In this document: positions 18,064 through 27,443 of the stretch, piece after piece
Layout of the letters: every line of letters begins with the position of its first letter
Numbering within the stretch: the stretch's first letter is position 1
Assembly: GCA_900753685.1 (NCBI GenBank)
Contig: CAAEAB010000181.1
Location: 1 to 49,682 of the forward strand
From: Lachnospiraceae bacterium
GTDB taxonomy: Bacteria > Bacillota > Clostridia > Lachnospirales > Lachnospiraceae
DNA: 49,682 bases
Direction of reading: 5' to 3'
The notes under the pieces: generated by a model
Database searches by the model: none
What the model was told of the DNA's origin: nothing
Seen by the model: only the letters and a program-made list of their open reading frames with translations
Position numbers and translations under genes: made by a program

Positions 18064-18372
18064 TTAGTCAATAACTTCACCGTTACACTGTTTAGCTACA
18101 CGAACCTTTTTGCCGTCTTTTTCAGCAAAACCGATACGTGTTGTTTTTCCCTTGTAAACATACATAACGTTGGATGCATCAATCGGAGCTTCCTGAGTAA
18201 CGATGCCGCCGGCCTGGTTCTGAGCAGATGGTTTTGTATGTTTTGTAACCATATTTACACCTTCTACAAGAACAGTGCCTTTTTTATGATTGACAGCAAT
18301 AACTTTGCCTTCTTTACCTTTATCTTTACCTGCGATTACCTTTACAAGGTCATCTCTTTTAATCTTCATCAT
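18064..18372 (-). CDS. rplX: 50S ribosomal protein L24
   Basis: L24 initiates 50S assembly and lies beside the tunnel exit. The KOW domain starts at once ([23 protein letters not shown]), followed by [14 protein letters not shown] place the start at the first of two consecutive ATGs (18372), 8 bases after AAGGAGG; an upstream in-frame start would add 14 residues that do not belong to the family. The product is 102 residues. Confidence 0.97.
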   Translation of the reverse strand: MMKIKRDDLVKVIAGKDKGKEGKVIAVNHKKGTVLVEGVNMVTKHTKPSAQNQAGGIVTQEAPIDASNVMYVYKGKTTRIGFAEKDGKKVRVAKQCNGEVID

Positions 18373-18385
18373 TGTTGGCGCCTCC

Positions 18386-18754
18386 TTAAAGTACTTCTGG
18401 TGCCAGGGAAACAATCTTCATAAACTGTTTCTCTCTCAGCTCTCTGGCTACAGGTCCAAAAATACGAGTTCCCTTTGGATTCATATCATCTTTAATGATA
18501 ACTGCAGCATTTTCGTCGAATCTGATATATGAACCGTCTTTACGACGAGCACCTTTTACAGTACGAACTACAACGGCTTTGACAACATCGCCCTTCTTTA
18601 CAACTCCGCCTGGTGTTGCATCTTTGACCGAAGCAACGATAATGTCACCGATATTCGCATATCTTCTTGTTGAACCACCTAATACGCGGATGCAGAGTAA
18701 TTCTTTTGCACCTGTATTGTCAGCAACACGAAGTCTAGTCTCCTGTTGAATCAT
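18386..18754 (-). CDS. rplN: 50S ribosomal protein L14
   Basis: L14 forms the intersubunit bridge with helix 44 and contacts L19. [28 protein letters not shown] and the end [19 protein letters not shown] are nearly invariant features; 122 residues. Ribosome site AAGGAGGTAA. Confidence 0.98.
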   Translation of the reverse strand: MIQQETRLRVADNTGAKELLCIRVLGGSTRRYANIGDIIVASVKDATPGGVVKKGDVVKAVVVRTVKGARRKDGSYIRFDENAAVIIKDDMNPKGTRIFGPVARELREKQFMKIVSLAPEVL

Positions 18755-18780
18755 GACGTTACCTCCTTATCAAAAACCAA

Positions 18781-19035
18781 TTATTTAGCTTTTTCAACGA
18801 TTTCCACAAGTCTCCATCTCTTATCTTTGGATAACGGTCTTGTTTCCATCACTTTTACTCTGTCACCAATGTTACATTCATTTGCTTCATCGTGAGCTTT
18901 TAATTTATAAGTTCTATTAACAATCTTCTTATAAAGAGGATGTTTTACACGGTCTTCAATAGCAACAACGATTGTCTTATCCATCTTATTGCTGACTACT
19001 TTTCCAACTCTTACTTTTCTAAGGTTTCTTTCCAC
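18781..19035 (-). CDS. rpsQ: 30S ribosomal protein S17
   Basis: S17 is a primary 16S rRNA-binding OB-fold protein. It contains [31 protein letters not shown] and [21 protein letters not shown]; 84 residues. The start is a GTG at 19035 after AAAGGAGG. Confidence 0.97.
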   Translation of the reverse strand: MERNLRKVRVGKVVSNKMDKTIVVAIEDRVKHPLYKKIVNRTYKLKAHDEANECNIGDRVKVMETRPLSKDKRWRLVEIVEKAK

Positions 19036-19056
19036 GACAAATTCCTCCTTTCCAGA

Positions 19057-19266
19057 TTACTGTTCAGCGTTTGCCTTTTCAGAGATAACAGTCTGAATTC
19101 TGGCAATATTTCTGCGAACCTCTTTGATTCTGCTTGTGTTATCCAACTGATTTGTTGCGTTCTGGAATCTCAGGTTGAAAAGTTCCTTTTTAGCAGCTAC
19201 TAATTCGTTATTTAATTCTGCAGCTGATTTCTTTTTTAAATCTTCTACATATACATTAATTTTCAC
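19057..19266 (-). CDS. rpmC: 50S ribosomal protein L29
   Basis: L29 is a two-helix protein near the tunnel exit that helps dock the signal recognition particle and trigger factor. It contains [23 protein letters not shown] and the helix [16 protein letters not shown] take the GTG at 19266 (KINVYVEDL, 69 aa) because GGCGGTG lies 6 bases before it; a GTG three codons upstream is possible. Either way it overlaps the rplP end, so translation is coupled. Confidence 0.96.
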   Translation of the reverse strand: MKINVYVEDLKKKSAAELNNELVAAKKELFNLRFQNATNQLDNTSRIKEVRRNIARIQTVISEKANAEQ

Positions 19267-19693
19267 TGTTATCACCGCCTTCTAAGTCTTCGCGAGAAAC
19301 AACTTTGCATTTTACAGGAAGCTTATGAGTTGCAAGACGAAGAGCCTCTCTGGCAACTTCTTCAGGCACACCGGCAATTTCGAACATTACACGGCCCGGC
19401 TTAACAACTGCTACCCAATATTCAAGAGATCCTTTACCGGAACCCATACGTGTTTCAGCAGGTTTTGTAGTTACTGGTTTGTCCGGGAAAATTTTAATCC
19501 AAACTTTACCACCACGCTTGATATAACGTGTCATAGCGATACGGGCTGCCTCGATCTGGTTTGATTTAATCCAACCTGGCTCTAAGGCTACGATACCATA
19601 TTCACCGTAAGAAATTTTATTGCCACGTGTTGCCTTTCCTTTCATAGTGCCACGGAACTGCTTACGACGTTTAACTCTTTTAGGCATTAACAT
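19256..19693 (-). CDS. rplP: 50S ribosomal protein L16
   Basis: L16 helps shape the A site and the binding of aminoacyl-t[26 protein letters not shown], the basic [13 protein letters not shown] loop ([16 protein letters not shown]) and the end GDNSEN fit the family; 145 residues. The ATG at 19693 overlaps the rpsC stop as TAATG; a second ATG two codons on is the more usual family start. Confidence 0.98.
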   Translation of the reverse strand: MLMPKRVKRRKQFRGTMKGKATRGNKISYGEYGIVALEPGWIKSNQIEAARIAMTRYIKRGGKVWIKIFPDKPVTTKPAETRMGSGKGSLEYWVAVVKPGRVMFEIAGVPEEVAREALRLATHKLPVKCKVVSREDLEGGDNSEN

Positions 19694-20349
19694 TATTTAT
19701 CGCTCCCTTCCTTTGTTCCCTTTACTGGAAGTACTTCTCCATGGTAAATCCATGTTTTAACACCAACTTTACCATAAGTTGTATCAGCTTCTGCAAATCC
19801 ATAATCGATGTCAGCGCGAAGTGTCTGAAGCGGAATAGTGCCTTCGCTGTAGAACTCTGTACGAGCCATATCAGCTCCGCCAAGACGGCCGGATACGGAA
19901 GTTTTGATACCCTGGCAGCCAGCTCTCATCGTTCTCTGCATTGCAGATTTCATTGCTCTACGGAAAGAAATACGATTTTCCAACTGAGCGGCGATGTTTT
20001 CAGCAACAAGCTGAGCATCTCTTTCTGGTCTCTTTACTTCTTTGATATCAAGGAGTAATTTCTTATCTGTAAATTTCTGAAGTTCTTTTTTAACTTTTTC
20101 AATCTCAGAACCACCCTTACCGATAACTACACCAGGCTTTGCTGTGTAGATGATAATTTTCAGACGGTCAGACGCTCTTTCGATTTCAATCTTGGCTACA
20201 CCTGAATTGTATAATCTCTTTTTAAGGTATTTTCTGATTTCATAATCTTCTACCAGATTGTCTGCAAAATCTGCTTCTGCATACCATCTGGAATCCCAAT
20301 CCTTAATAATTCCGACTCTGAGGCCGTGAGGATTAACTTTCTGTCCCAT
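19693..20349 (-). CDS. rpsC: 30S ribosomal protein S3
   Basis: S3 forms the mRNA entry pore with S4 and S5 and has helicase activity. It has the KH domain ([26 protein letters not shown], about 55-85) and the C-terminal S3 domain with [20 protein letters not shown]. The start is the ATG at 20349 ([13 protein letters not shown]) after AGGAGG; the seven residues in frame upstream are not family sequence. Confidence 0.98.
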   Translation of the reverse strand: MGQKVNPHGLRVGIIKDWDSRWYAEADFADNLVEDYEIRKYLKKRLYNSGVAKIEIERASDRLKIIIYTAKPGVVIGKGGSEIEKVKKELQKFTDKKLLLDIKEVKRPERDAQLVAENIAAQLENRISFRRAMKSAMQRTMRAGCQGIKTSVSGRLGGADMARTEFYSEGTIPLQTLRADIDYGFAEADTTYGKVGVKTWIYHGEVLPVKGTKEGSDK

Positions 20350-20359
20350 GATTTTCCTC

Positions 20360-20746
20360 CTATCTCTCATTCAGCACGATGGTAATGTGGCTTGTTCTCT
20401 TTTCGATTCTGTAAGCTCTACCCTGTGCTCTCGGTCTGATTCTCTTCATTGTAGGGCCCTTGTCTGCGTAGCACTCTTCAATGAATAAGTTGTCTGGGTT
20501 CATTCCATTGTTGTTCTCTGCGTTTGCGATTGCAGATTTCAATAATTTCTCTATAACTGTAGAAGCATATCTTGGGTTATATGCCAAAATTGCTAATGCT
20601 GTTTTTACATCCTTGCCTCTGATTGCATCGAGAACGAAACACGCTTTCTGAACGGATACTCTGGCGTAGGATAACTTTGCGCTTGGTCTTGTATCTTTAT
20701 TCGCATTTCTTTCTCTTTTAATCTGGGATCTATGTCCTTTAGCCAT
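20360..20746 (-). CDS. rplV: 50S ribosomal protein L22
   Basis: L22 extends a loop into the exit tunnel and is the site of some macrolide-resistance changes. It contains [25 protein letters not shown] and the loop region [29 protein letters not shown]; 128 residues. No insertion is seen in the tunnel loop. It overlaps nothing and sits 10 bases before rpsC. Confidence 0.98.
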   Translation of the reverse strand: MAKGHRSQIKRERNANKDTRPSAKLSYARVSVQKACFVLDAIRGKDVKTALAILAYNPRYASTVIEKLLKSAIANAENNNGMNPDNLFIEECYADKGPTMKRIRPRAQGRAYRIEKRTSHITIVLNER

Positions 20747-20766
20747 GGATAAAACCTCCTTTCAAA

Positions 20767-21045
20767 CTAACGTCTTGCTTTCTTTTCGTCCTTGCCATGT
20801 CCTCTGTAAGTACGAGTGGCAACGAATTCTCCTAATTTATGACCAACCATATCTTCTGTAACATATACCGGAACATGTTTTCTGCCATCATGTACAGCAA
20901 TTGTATGTCCAACCATCTGCGGGAAGATTGTGGAACGGCGGGACCAGGTCTTAATAACAGACTTGTCGCCGGCAGCGTTCATAGCGTCTACTTTTTTAAG
21001 CAAGCTTGCATCTGCAAATGGTCCTTTTTTTAATGATCTAGACAT
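20767..21045 (-). CDS. rpsS: 30S ribosomal protein S19
   Basis: S19 pairs with S13 in the 30S head. [45 protein letters not shown] and the end [21 protein letters not shown] are typical; 92 residues. Ribosome site AAGGAGGTAAG. Confidence 0.98.
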   Translation of the reverse strand: MSRSLKKGPFADASLLKKVDAMNAAGDKSVIKTWSRRSTIFPQMVGHTIAVHDGRKHVPVYVTEDMVGHKLGEFVATRTYRGHGKDEKKARR

Positions 21046-21069
21046 GCGTCTTACCTCCTTAGATTATTC

Positions 21070-21915
21070 TTATTTAATGATGCTTCCGTCGCGTCTACGA
21101 ACAATCATCTTATTGGATTTTTTGTTCTTCTTACGAGTCTTAAGACCCAGTGCCGGTTTGCCCCATGGAGTCATTGGGCCGGAACGTCCGATTGGCGCGC
21201 GTCCTTCACCACCACCATGCGGATGGTCATTCGGGTTCATAACGGAACCGCGGACTGTTGGACGGATACCCATGTGACGCTTACGACCAGCTTTACCGAT
21301 GTTGATCAGCTCGTGGTCTGTGTTGCCAACCTGACCGATTGTTGCACGACCGCCGATCGGCACCATTCTCATTTCGCCGGAAGGTAATCTAAGAGTTGCA
21401 TATTTTCCTTCTTTAGCCATTAACTGAGCAGAGTTACCAGCGGAACGAACCAACTGACCGCCCTTGCCAGGATATAACTCAATGTTGTGAATCTGAGTAC
21501 CAACAGGAATCTCAGAAAGAGGTAAGCAGTTACCGACTCTGACTTCTGCTTCAGCGCCGCTCATAACTGTCATTCCAACCTGAAGTCCGTTTGGTGCCAG
21601 GATATAAGCATATTCGCCGTCTGCGTAGCAGATTAAAGCGATATTTGCTGTTCTGTTTGGATCGTATTCGATCGCCTTAACTGTAGCTGGAATACCATCT
21701 TTTTTATTTCTCTTGAAATCGATAATTCTGTATTTCTGTTTTGCACCACCGCCGTGATGTCTCACTGTGATTTTTCCCTGATTATTACGTCCGGCTGTTT
21801 TTTTCTTTTTTGCAACTAAGGATTTCATCGGTGTGGATTTTGTAATCTCCGCGAAATCAGAACCGGTCATATGTCTTCTGGAAGGTGTATATGGGTTAAA
21901 TGTCTTAATACCCAT
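21070..21915 (-). CDS. rplB: 50S ribosomal protein L2
   Basis: L2 is the largest 50S core protein and supports the peptidyl-transferase centre. The C-terminal [24 protein letters not shown] with its conserved histidine is present, as is the basic tail [20 protein letters not shown]. The ATG at 21915 ([14 protein letters not shown]) follows AAGGAGTGAACAAA; the six residues in frame before it are spurious. The product is 281 residues. Confidence 0.98.
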   Translation of the reverse strand: MGIKTFNPYTPSRRHMTGSDFAEITKSTPMKSLVAKKKKTAGRNNQGKITVRHHGGGAKQKYRIIDFKRNKKDGIPATVKAIEYDPNRTANIALICYADGEYAYILAPNGLQVGMTVMSGAEAEVRVGNCLPLSEIPVGTQIHNIELYPGKGGQLVRSAGNSAQLMAKEGKYATLRLPSGEMRMVPIGGRATIGQVGNTDHELINIGKAGRKRHMGIRPTVRGSVMNPNDHPHGGGEGRAPIGRSGPMTPWGKPALGLKTRKKNKKSNKMIVRRRDGSIIK

Positions 21916-21987
21916 TTTGTTCACTCCTTTCAAGTGTCTGATTTATTGTCACGCTTATTTGCGTATATTTATTGGTTTCAGCAAGTC

Positions 21988-22287
21988 TTATAACCCGGCG
22001 AAGATTTCGATATCTTTGCTGTCTTCTGTTAATTTGACGATTGCTTTCTTTGTTTTTGCTGTTTTTCCATAAACCATACCGCGACGTTTGTTTTTACCTT
22101 CGCAGTTCATGGTGTTTACGCTGGCAACCTTTGTGCCTTCGAACATTTTTTCAACAGCTTCTTTTACCTGGCTCTTTGTAGCCTGTGGATGCACTAAGAA
22201 AGTGTATTTTTTCTCAGCCATCTGGTTCATACTTTTTTCTGTAATCACTGGTTTAAGGATTACGTCATAATATTTAATATCAGCCAT
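21988..22287 (-). CDS. rplW: 50S ribosomal protein L23
   Basis: L23 is the chaperone and SRP docking site at the tunnel exit. It contains [44 protein letters not shown]; 99 residues. Its ATG overlaps the rplD stop as TAATG, so the two are translationally coupled. Confidence 0.98.
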   Translation of the reverse strand: MADIKYYDVILKPVITEKSMNQMAEKKYTFLVHPQATKSQVKEAVEKMFEGTKVASVNTMNCEGKNKRRGMVYGKTAKTKKAIVKLTEDSKDIEIFAGL

Positions 22288-22904
22288 TATGCGTACACCT
22301 CCTGGATTGTAGCAACTGCATCCTGAGTAACCACTAATGTGTCATATTTCAGAATATCGTATACGTTAATTGTGCTTGTGGAAGCTGTCTTAACTTCTGG
22401 AATATTTCTTGCGGATAATACAACATTGTTATTATTATCAACAACTACCAGCGCTTTGGAAACCTTTAAAGCATCCATAACAGCTTTGAATTTCTTTGTC
22501 TTAACTTCTTCCATATTGAAAGCATCTAAAACGATGATTTTGTTTTCTGCAACTTTACTGGATAAAGCAGATTTAAGAGCAGCTCTTCTTTCTTTCTTGT
22601 TCAGTTTGAAAGAGTAATCTCTTGGCTTCGGAGCAAACACAACCCCGCCGCCTGTCCACTGTGGAGCTCTTGTTGAACCCTGTCTTGCATGACCAGTTCC
22701 TTTCTGTCTCCATGGTTTCTTTCCTCCGCCGCTGACCTCAGAACGAGTTTTTGCGCTCTGTGTTCCCTGGCGTTTTGCAGCAAGATGATTTACAACAGCC
22801 ATGTGTAAGAGATGTTCGTTTACTTCAACACCAAACACTGCATCGCTTAATTCCATCTCGCCAATCTGATTGCCTTCGATATTATAAACAGATACGTTTG
22901 CCAT
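22287..22904 (-). CDS. rplD: 50S ribosomal protein L4
   Basis: L4 binds domain I of 23S rRNA and reaches into the exit tunnel; in E. coli it also represses the S10 operon. The tunnel loop [36 protein letters not shown] is intact. The ATG at 22904 ([15 protein letters not shown]) follows AAGGAGGACATACAG; an upstream frame extension of seven residues is not family sequence. The product is 205 residues. Confidence 0.98.
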   Translation of the reverse strand: MANVSVYNIEGNQIGEMELSDAVFGVEVNEHLLHMAVVNHLAAKRQGTQSAKTRSEVSGGGKKPWRQKGTGHARQGSTRAPQWTGGGVVFAPKPRDYSFKLNKKERRAALKSALSSKVAENKIIVLDAFNMEEVKTKKFKAVMDALKVSKALVVVDNNNNVVLSARNIPEVKTASTSTINVYDILKYDTLVVTQDAVATIQEVYA

Positions 22905-22931
22905 CTGTATGTCCTCCTTCCTCAAAGCTCA

Positions 22932-23561
22932 TCAGGCTTTGGTTGATTCCTTAATCATTACTAAAGATTTCTTTGGTCCTGGTACCGCACCTTTAACTAA
23001 GATTAAGTTCTGTTCAGCGTCAACTCTTACAACCTCAAGATTCTGAACAGTAACTCTTACAGCACCCATATGGCCCGGCATCTTCTTTCCTTTGAAAACG
23101 CGACCTGGTGTTGTTGCGGAGCCGTTGGAACCTGCATGTCTGTGGTATTTGGAACCGTGAGCCATAGGTCCTCTGGACTGTCCGTGTCTCTTGATTGCAC
23201 CCTGATAGCCTTTACCTTTGGATTTTGCAGTAGCGTCGATTTTATCTCCAGCAGCAAAAACGTCTGCTTTGATTTCCTGACCTACAGCATAGCTTTCAGC
23301 ATCTTCTAATCTGAATTCCCGAACAAATCTCTTTGGAGCAACACCAGCTTTTGCAAAGTGGCCTTTCATCGGTTTGTTCACTAATTTTTCTCTGATATCG
23401 CCGTATCCAACCTGAACTGCAGCGTATCCATCATTTTCTACAGTCTTAACCTGTGTTACGACACAAGGTCCAGCCTGAAGAACAGTTACCGGAGTTAATA
23501 CTCCATCTTCGTTGAAAATCTGAGTCATTCCAACTTTGGTTGTCAAAATCGCTTTCTTCAT
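22932..23561 (-). CDS. rplC: 50S ribosomal protein L3
   Basis: L3 nucleates 50S assembly and its extension approaches the peptidyl-transferase centre. [20 protein letters not shown] and the loop [34 protein letters not shown] are characteristic. The start is the ATG at 23561 after CAGGAGGTAAAT, giving 209 residues. It lies 113 bases after rpsJ, slightly more than usual. Confidence 0.98.
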   Translation of the reverse strand: MKKAILTTKVGMTQIFNEDGVLTPVTVLQAGPCVVTQVKTVENDGYAAVQVGYGDIREKLVNKPMKGHFAKAGVAPKRFVREFRLEDAESYAVGQEIKADVFAAGDKIDATAKSKGKGYQGAIKRHGQSRGPMAHGSKYHRHAGSNGSATTPGRVFKGKKMPGHMGAVRVTVQNLEVVRVDAEQNLILVKGAVPGPKKSLVMIKESTKA

Positions 23562-23674
23562 ATTTACCTCCTGTTTCATCTACAGCGGATTACACTGTAT
23601 GTGCAATCATCCTAGATGTATTGATTCGGTAATCTATTTACTTCCTCAACACTAAGGATAATTTCCATCATTAA

Positions 23675-23992
23675 TTATTTTGTTTTCATCTTGATGTCGA
23701 TGTACACACCAGCAGGCATCTCCAGTCTGGATAATGCGTCTACAGTTTTCTGTGTTGGTGTGATGATATCGATCAGTCTCTTATGTGTTCTCTGCTCGAA
23801 CTGTTCCCGGGAATCTTTGTATTTGTGTACAGCTCTAAGAATTGTAACAACTTCTTTCTTTGTCGGCAGCGGCACTGGTCCACTCACCTTAGATCCGGTT
23901 TTCTTTACAGTTTCGATAATTTTTGTGGCGCTCTGATCGATTAATTTGTGATCATACGCTTTTAACGTAATTCTCATTACTTGACTTGCCAT
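23675..23992 (-). CDS. rpsJ: 30S ribosomal protein S10
   Basis: S10 lies in the 30S head and, as NusE, joins transcription antitermination complexes. It contains [71 protein letters not shown]; 105 residues, three more than the shortest forms at the N-terminus. Ribosome site AAAAGGAGGCGAC. It is the first gene of the S10-spc-alpha transcript, behind a structured leader and a strong promoter. Confidence 0.98.
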   Translation of the reverse strand: MASQVMRITLKAYDHKLIDQSATKIIETVKKTGSKVSGPVPLPTKKEVVTILRAVHKYKDSREQFEQRTHKRLIDIITPTQKTVDALSRLEMPAGVYIDIKMKTK

Positions 23993-24220
23993 AAAAAAAG
24001 TCGCCTCCTTTTCGCACTTTTACATTCAGTACGACAAGCGGTGACTGTACATCCTCCCGTGTGTGTCCTTATCTCTCCACGCACACGTCATCTCTGTTCT
24101 TCACAGATGGTTCTACATTGTACAGTGACTTGTCGCCAGTTTTCTAACTTGACATTCGCTCCACGGAACACCTGCATGGCCTGCAGCAACCTCACGCTTC
24201 ACAGCTATCAATGTCACAAC
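23993..24220 (-). promoter_or_regulatory. structured 5' leader of the S10 operon
   Basis: About 230 nt separate the promoter start site from the rpsJ ATG. A long two-part stem is possible: CGACAAG (24032-24038) with CTTGTCG (24129-24135), then after an internal loop ACTGTACA (24044-24051) with TGTACAGT (24119-24126). It encloses two further hairpins, CGTGTG/CACACG (24058-24088) and TCTGT/ACAGA (24093-24107), giving a three-way junction. A separate upstream hairpin CTGCA/TGCAG lies at 24172-24186. This could be the site of ribosomal-protein autoregulation; which protein binds cannot be seen. Confidence 0.55.
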
Positions 24221-24227
24221 ATTCGTT

Positions 24228-24256
24228 ATTATACATGATTTGCCAGTAATATGCAA
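24228..24256 (-). promoter_or_regulatory. sigma-A promoter of the S10-spc-alpha operon
   Basis: Minus-strand TTGCAT (24251-24256), 17-base spacer, TATAAT (24228-24233). The -10 is perfect and the -35 matches four of six, with T-rich DNA upstream. It lies 235 bases before rpsJ and about 30 bases after the terminator of the preceding orphan genes, so the ribosomal superoperon starts here. Confidence 0.85.
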
Positions 24257-24285
24257 GTTCTTTTTTTGTACTTTTGAGAAAACAC

Positions 24286-24328
24286 AAAAAAGCGCCGCAC
24301 AGCCGTCGAATTTGGCAGCTGTACGGCG
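24286..24328 (-). terminator. terminator of the orphan membrane-gene unit
   Basis: An 11-bp stem with one G-T pair (24293-24303 with 24318-24328: CGCCGTACAGC against GCTGTGCGGCG on the minus strand), a 14-base loop and a six-T run. It lies 16 bases past the stop at 24344 and insulates the S10 promoter from upstream transcription. Confidence 0.85.
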
Positions 24329-24343
24329 TTTCATCATGTCAAT

Positions 24344-24895
24344 CTACAGATCGATTTCCACATTTTTTACTTCTTCACTCACTTTAAGCATGACTATATT
24401 ATCGATTATGTCTTTTTGCTGAGAAGAATGTAAAATATTGATGTACGCGTTCACATTGTCTTTATAACATATTTTTAGTTTTGTATCATTCACTCTTTTA
24501 ACCCTGTAAATAGACGACCATTTTATGAAATCGCCTCGAAACTGAATGCTGTGCTGATAAAATATCGTAGCTTGTACAGAATTCATAAAATACCACAGTA
24601 AAAATCCAATAACCACAGTCAAAACAGGCTTCGTCTGTTTCAAGCTCAAAATTTTAATTTTGGTATATGCGTCCATATTTATATCAAAATCTATACTAAA
24701 TAGAATCAGCAAAATAATGCAGACGGCACATACAATACCCAGGGAAATATTTATTCTTTTTTGTTCATCGGACGGCTTGATAACAAGTTCCGGAGTGTCT
24801 GTGCATTTATTTCTATTTTTTACTCTATTATATAGATATATTGAGTAAACAACAATAATAAGTAATATAGAAATAACTTTGATTAATTTTTCCAT
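24344..24895 (-). CDS. hypothetical membrane protein, 183 aa
   Basis: The family is not recognised with certainty. Three membrane helices lie at about 5-22, 48-66 and 88-110, then a cytoplasmic domain of about 70 residues with alternating strands (FRGDFIKWSSIYRVKRVNDTKLKICYKDNV), the look of a DUF5673-like or PH-like end; that comparison is tentative. Ribosome site GAGGAATC. It is the last of three small genes before a terminator. Confidence 0.7.
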   Translation of the reverse strand: MEKLIKVISILLIIVVYSIYLYNRVKNRNKCTDTPELVIKPSDEQKRINISLGIVCAVCIILLILFSIDFDINMDAYTKIKILSLKQTKPVLTVVIGFLLWYFMNSVQATIFYQHSIQFRGDFIKWSSIYRVKRVNDTKLKICYKDNVNAYINILHSSQQKDIIDNIVMLKVSEEVKNVEIDL

Positions 24896-24937
24896 TTTTA
24901 GATTCCTCTGAAAAACTCGTCCTTATTTCACATTCTC

Positions 24938-25345
24938 TCAGGATTTTCTTACGCCAAAATAAATCACTGCAATGTATATGATACTATATAGGATATTATA
25001 GTAAATCCATTTCAAAAAATGTTCCGTTATGCTCCCTGGCATATCGATCACAAAATTATATACAGACGGGAAAATATCTGTTAAAATGTAATGCCCTATG
25101 ATATGATTTACAGCACCTATCACACTAAAAGTAACCAACAGATGAACAATATTTTTCTCAAGCATCAATGCCGACGTGGATTTAAGTATAATTCTGCACA
25201 TAAACAGAACAGAAACGACCTCATATGTCACATTAAATAAAATGAATAAAACAGATGAATAATCAAACGCATATTCATTAATACTGAAGAAGAGAATGTA
25301 TAGTATGTTCGTGTAACTCATCCATTTTACAAAAAGCTTCACCAT
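24938..25345 (-). CDS. hypothetical membrane protein, 135 aa
   Basis: An all-helical membrane protein with four likely transmembrane segments, one ending VLFMCRIILK near residue 60 and the last (YYNILYSIIYIAVIYFGV) at the C-terminus. No motif or family is recognised. I prefer the ATG at 25345, because AAAGGTGAT precedes it, over a GTG five codons upstream. AT-rich, and probably co-transcribed with the genes on both sides (gaps of 42 and 52 bases). Confidence 0.65.
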   Translation of the reverse strand: MVKLFVKWMSYTNILYILFFSINEYAFDYSSVLFILFNVTYEVVSVLFMCRIILKSTSALMLEKNIVHLLVTFSVIGAVNHIIGHYILTDIFPSVYNFVIDMPGSITEHFLKWIYYNILYSIIYIAVIYFGVRKS

Positions 25346-25397
25346 TTCATCACCTTTCACAGTGGTATAAGATGTTTCAGTTTAATATACATTTAGA

Positions 25398-25673
25398 TTA
25401 TCGACGCAGCAAATAACTTGCTTCATCAAAATCCTCTTGGTGTACATATATTTTATATATATTTGAATATTCACGCAACTGACCATAATCACCTTTTCTG
25501 GAAGGAAACTGAAGTGCGTTTTTTTCTTTTAAAACATAGGATATCTTATTTCTTTTTAATATATCTATTATCCGATTTCTTTCCTCTGTAGAATAACCTG
25601 TATATATACACCTCTGATTAAAGGTCGACAGTGTTTTTAATTTCATAAAATTCATTTTCATAATATCCCGCAT
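25398..25673 (-). CDS. small protein resembling DUF2007 signal-transducing domains
   Basis: A soluble 91-residue protein. The segment CIYTGYSTEERNRIIDILKRNKISY followed by YKIYVHQEDFDEASYLLRR has the one-strand/helix/strand pattern with a C-terminal exposed helix seen in the short DUF2007 family, in which an early residue pair changes between binding partners. The assignment is by pattern only. Several in-frame ATGs (25673, 25661, 25655 and 25643) make the start uncertain. It heads the orphan unit. Confidence 0.55.
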   Translation of the reverse strand: MRDIMKMNFMKLKTLSTFNQRCIYTGYSTEERNRIIDILKRNKISYVLKEKNALQFPSRKGDYGQLREYSNIYKIYVHQEDFDEASYLLRR

Positions 25674-25772
25674 TTCTAAAATGTATTTTGTATATACATT
25701 ATATCATCTAAAATGCACTTTTTTTGGCTAATGTCAAAACCGGTAAACTTCATGTCATTTTTGACACAAGAA

Positions 25773-25808
25773 GACGCCCCTTAAGTCCTTCCGGGCCTTT
25801 GGGACGTC
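25773..25808 (-). terminator. weak terminator-like hairpin after abfD
   Basis: GACGCCCC (25773-25780) can pair with GGGACGTC (25801-25808) with one mismatch, and smaller pairs form in the loop. On the minus strand it is followed by TTCTTG rather than a clean T run. It lies 12 bases past the abfD stop, and is the only terminator candidate there. Confidence 0.4.
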
Positions 25809-25819
25809 CCATTCCTTAA

Positions 25820-27271
25820 TTAATCTTCAATATGTACAATGGCTTTTGCCAGTTCTTTTTTACCCGGCATGTTGCTCTGTCTGGAAATGACGACTCTCTG
25901 GGCCTGCGGGCTTCCTGCGCCGTGAAGGGATTCGGTCAGATATCCGACGGCGGCGGTTCCCATGGTCAGGTTTTCGATGAGACGCATTACCTTAAAGCGG
26001 TTTTCAATCGGCGTTGTCGAGGTTCCGGCAAAGTATTTTTTAATATAAGCGCCGGCTACCGGATGATTGATATCCTTTTCAGAAGGCAGCGTTACCATCA
26101 AACCGCCGGCAATATCCTGAGCCAGACGGGCAATCTCATATGGGAAACGGGTGACATTCTGCTTACAGACATTGGCCAGCATCAGATCAATGAGATAATT
26201 GCCGGAAGCCGTCTCTGTTCCTTCGGAGGAACATGCAATACCACAGCAGTATAAGGTTTCATTCAAATGGGTCATTTCAATCAGTTTATCTTTAATATGG
26301 GAAGCCTTCTCTGCGCCATTATACTCAGCAGCAAGAGCTGTTGCGCCGATGAGGACGTCGCCTACGCCGACTTTACATCCGCCGTAGCTCTGTCTGTGGT
26401 ATCCGGCAAAACGCTCAACAAGCATACCAGCAAATTCCGTTTCACCATTTAAGAAAATACGGTCGTTTGGAACAAATACGTTATCAAAGACGGTCAACGC
26501 TTCCATACCGCCGTAAATGTCGTTACCTACGTCTAATGTGGTATTCTCGGTTTTTCTTGTATCGCAGCTCTGACGTCCAACGACCATGATCAGTCCTTCC
26601 GAATCCAGAGGCACAGCAAAGGAAACAGCATAATCCTTATCATCCGGGCCCATAGCCACCGTCGGCATTACGAGAACCTCGTGGGAATTGACAATACCTG
26701 TCTGATGGGCTTTTGCTCCGCGGACAATGATACCGTCCGGGCGACGTTCAACGACATGCAGATACAGGTCCGGGTCTGCCTGTTTGGAAGGTGCAAGGCT
26801 CCGATCACCCTTGGTGTCTGTCATCGCGCCGTCGACAACCAGGTCATTTTCCTGAACATAGGCGGCAAATTTTCTAAAATTCTCATGATAATTTGTTCCG
26901 CACTTCTGGTCGACTTCATAGGTTGTGCTGTATACCGCGTTAAAGGCATCCATACCAACACAACGCTGGAAACAAGCCGCTGTTTTCTGTCCGAGCAGAC
27001 GCTGCATTTTTACTTTCTTTACCAAATCTTCCGCACTCTGATGAATATGAGTGAAACGATTGATCTTTTCTCCGGTAAGATTTGAGGTTACTGTCATTAA
27101 ATCTTCATATTCCGGCATATGGGCTAAATCATACGTTGCTTTGATGGAATTAATGGATGGCTGAAGAATCGGATTTCCAACGGCTGTTTCCATTTCCTCA
27201 CCAAAAAGAAAAATCCGCATCTTCAATTTTTTTAAACTTTCTTCATACTCTTTTCCTGTCATTAAGGCCAT
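25820..27271 (-). CDS. abfD: 4-hydroxybutyryl-CoA dehydratase/vinylacetyl-CoA isomerase
   Basis: This enzyme dehydrates 4-hydroxybutyryl-CoA to crotonyl-CoA by a ketyl-radical mechanism using FAD and a [4Fe-4S] cluster, in clostridial GABA and succinate fermentation. The 483-residue protein has the four cluster ligands of the characterised Clostridium aminobutyricum enzyme at matching places: C100 and C104 (ACFQRCVG), H292 and C299 (GYHRQSYGGC). The acyl-CoA-dehydrogenase-like FAD fold covers most of the chain. Ribosome site AAAAAGGAGCG. A sigma-54 promoter and candidate activator sites precede it, next to an activator gene. GABA transaminase and 4-hydroxybutyrate dehydrogenase genes are not in the window. 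Confidence 0.93.
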   Translation of the reverse strand: MALMTGKEYEESLKKLKMRIFLFGEEMETAVGNPILQPSINSIKATYDLAHMPEYEDLMTVTSNLTGEKINRFTHIHQSAEDLVKKVKMQRLLGQKTAACFQRCVGMDAFNAVYSTTYEVDQKCGTNYHENFRKFAAYVQENDLVVDGAMTDTKGDRSLAPSKQADPDLYLHVVERRPDGIIVRGAKAHQTGIVNSHEVLVMPTVAMGPDDKDYAVSFAVPLDSEGLIMVVGRQSCDTRKTENTTLDVGNDIYGGMEALTVFDNVFVPNDRIFLNGETEFAGMLVERFAGYHRQSYGGCKVGVGDVLIGATALAAEYNGAEKASHIKDKLIEMTHLNETLYCCGIACSSEGTETASGNYLIDLMLANVCKQNVTRFPYEIARLAQDIAGGLMVTLPSEKDINHPVAGAYIKKYFAGTSTTPIENRFKVMRLIENLTMGTAAVGYLTESLHGAGSPQAQRVVISRQSNMPGKKELAKAIVHIED

Positions 27272-27323
27272 AATTATCGCTCCTTTTTATTTTTTATTGC
27301 CATTTTTACTCACTTAACTATAC

Positions 27324-27340
27324 AGCAACTTTCATGCCAA
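27324..27340 (-). promoter_or_regulatory. sigma-54 (-24/-12) promoter for abfD
   Basis: The minus strand reads TTGGCATGAAAGTTGCT, matching the consensus YTGGCACGRNNNTTGCW at all fixed positions but one (T for C). The essential GG (27337-27338) and GC (27325-27326) are exactly 10 bases apart. Transcription would start near 27313, about 42 bases before the abfD ATG. Confidence 0.88.
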
Positions 27341-27380
27341 CTCATAAATTCCGAATTACCTGTAAAAATAAGCCTTCTTT

Positions 27381-27443
27381 CTCATTTGTGAGATTTTTTC
27401 ATATCTCCAATCACTCATTTATGAGATTTTTCTTATAAATGAG
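27381..27443 (-). promoter_or_regulatory. three palindromic upstream activator sites for abfD
   Basis: CTCATTTGTGAG (27381-27392), CTCATTTATGAG (27414-27425) and CTTATAAATGAG (27432-27443) are variants of one 12-base palindrome, with centres 33 and 18 bases apart. They lie about 55-110 bases upstream of the -12 element, the usual place for enhancer sites of sigma-54 activators. The last one overlaps the stop codon of the activator gene. Binding by that activator is inference. Confidence 0.7.

Noticed and set aside
22601..23257. Alternative frames of 60-80 codons inside rplD and rplC
   Set aside because: They overlap conserved ribosomal genes completely and have no ribosome sites of their own.
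25732..25766. TGTCAAAA/TTTTGACA inverted repeat as an operator
   Set aside because: The TTGACA in it is 28 bases from the next TATAAT, too far to be a promoter, and the 19-base loop is not typical for an operator; left unassigned.
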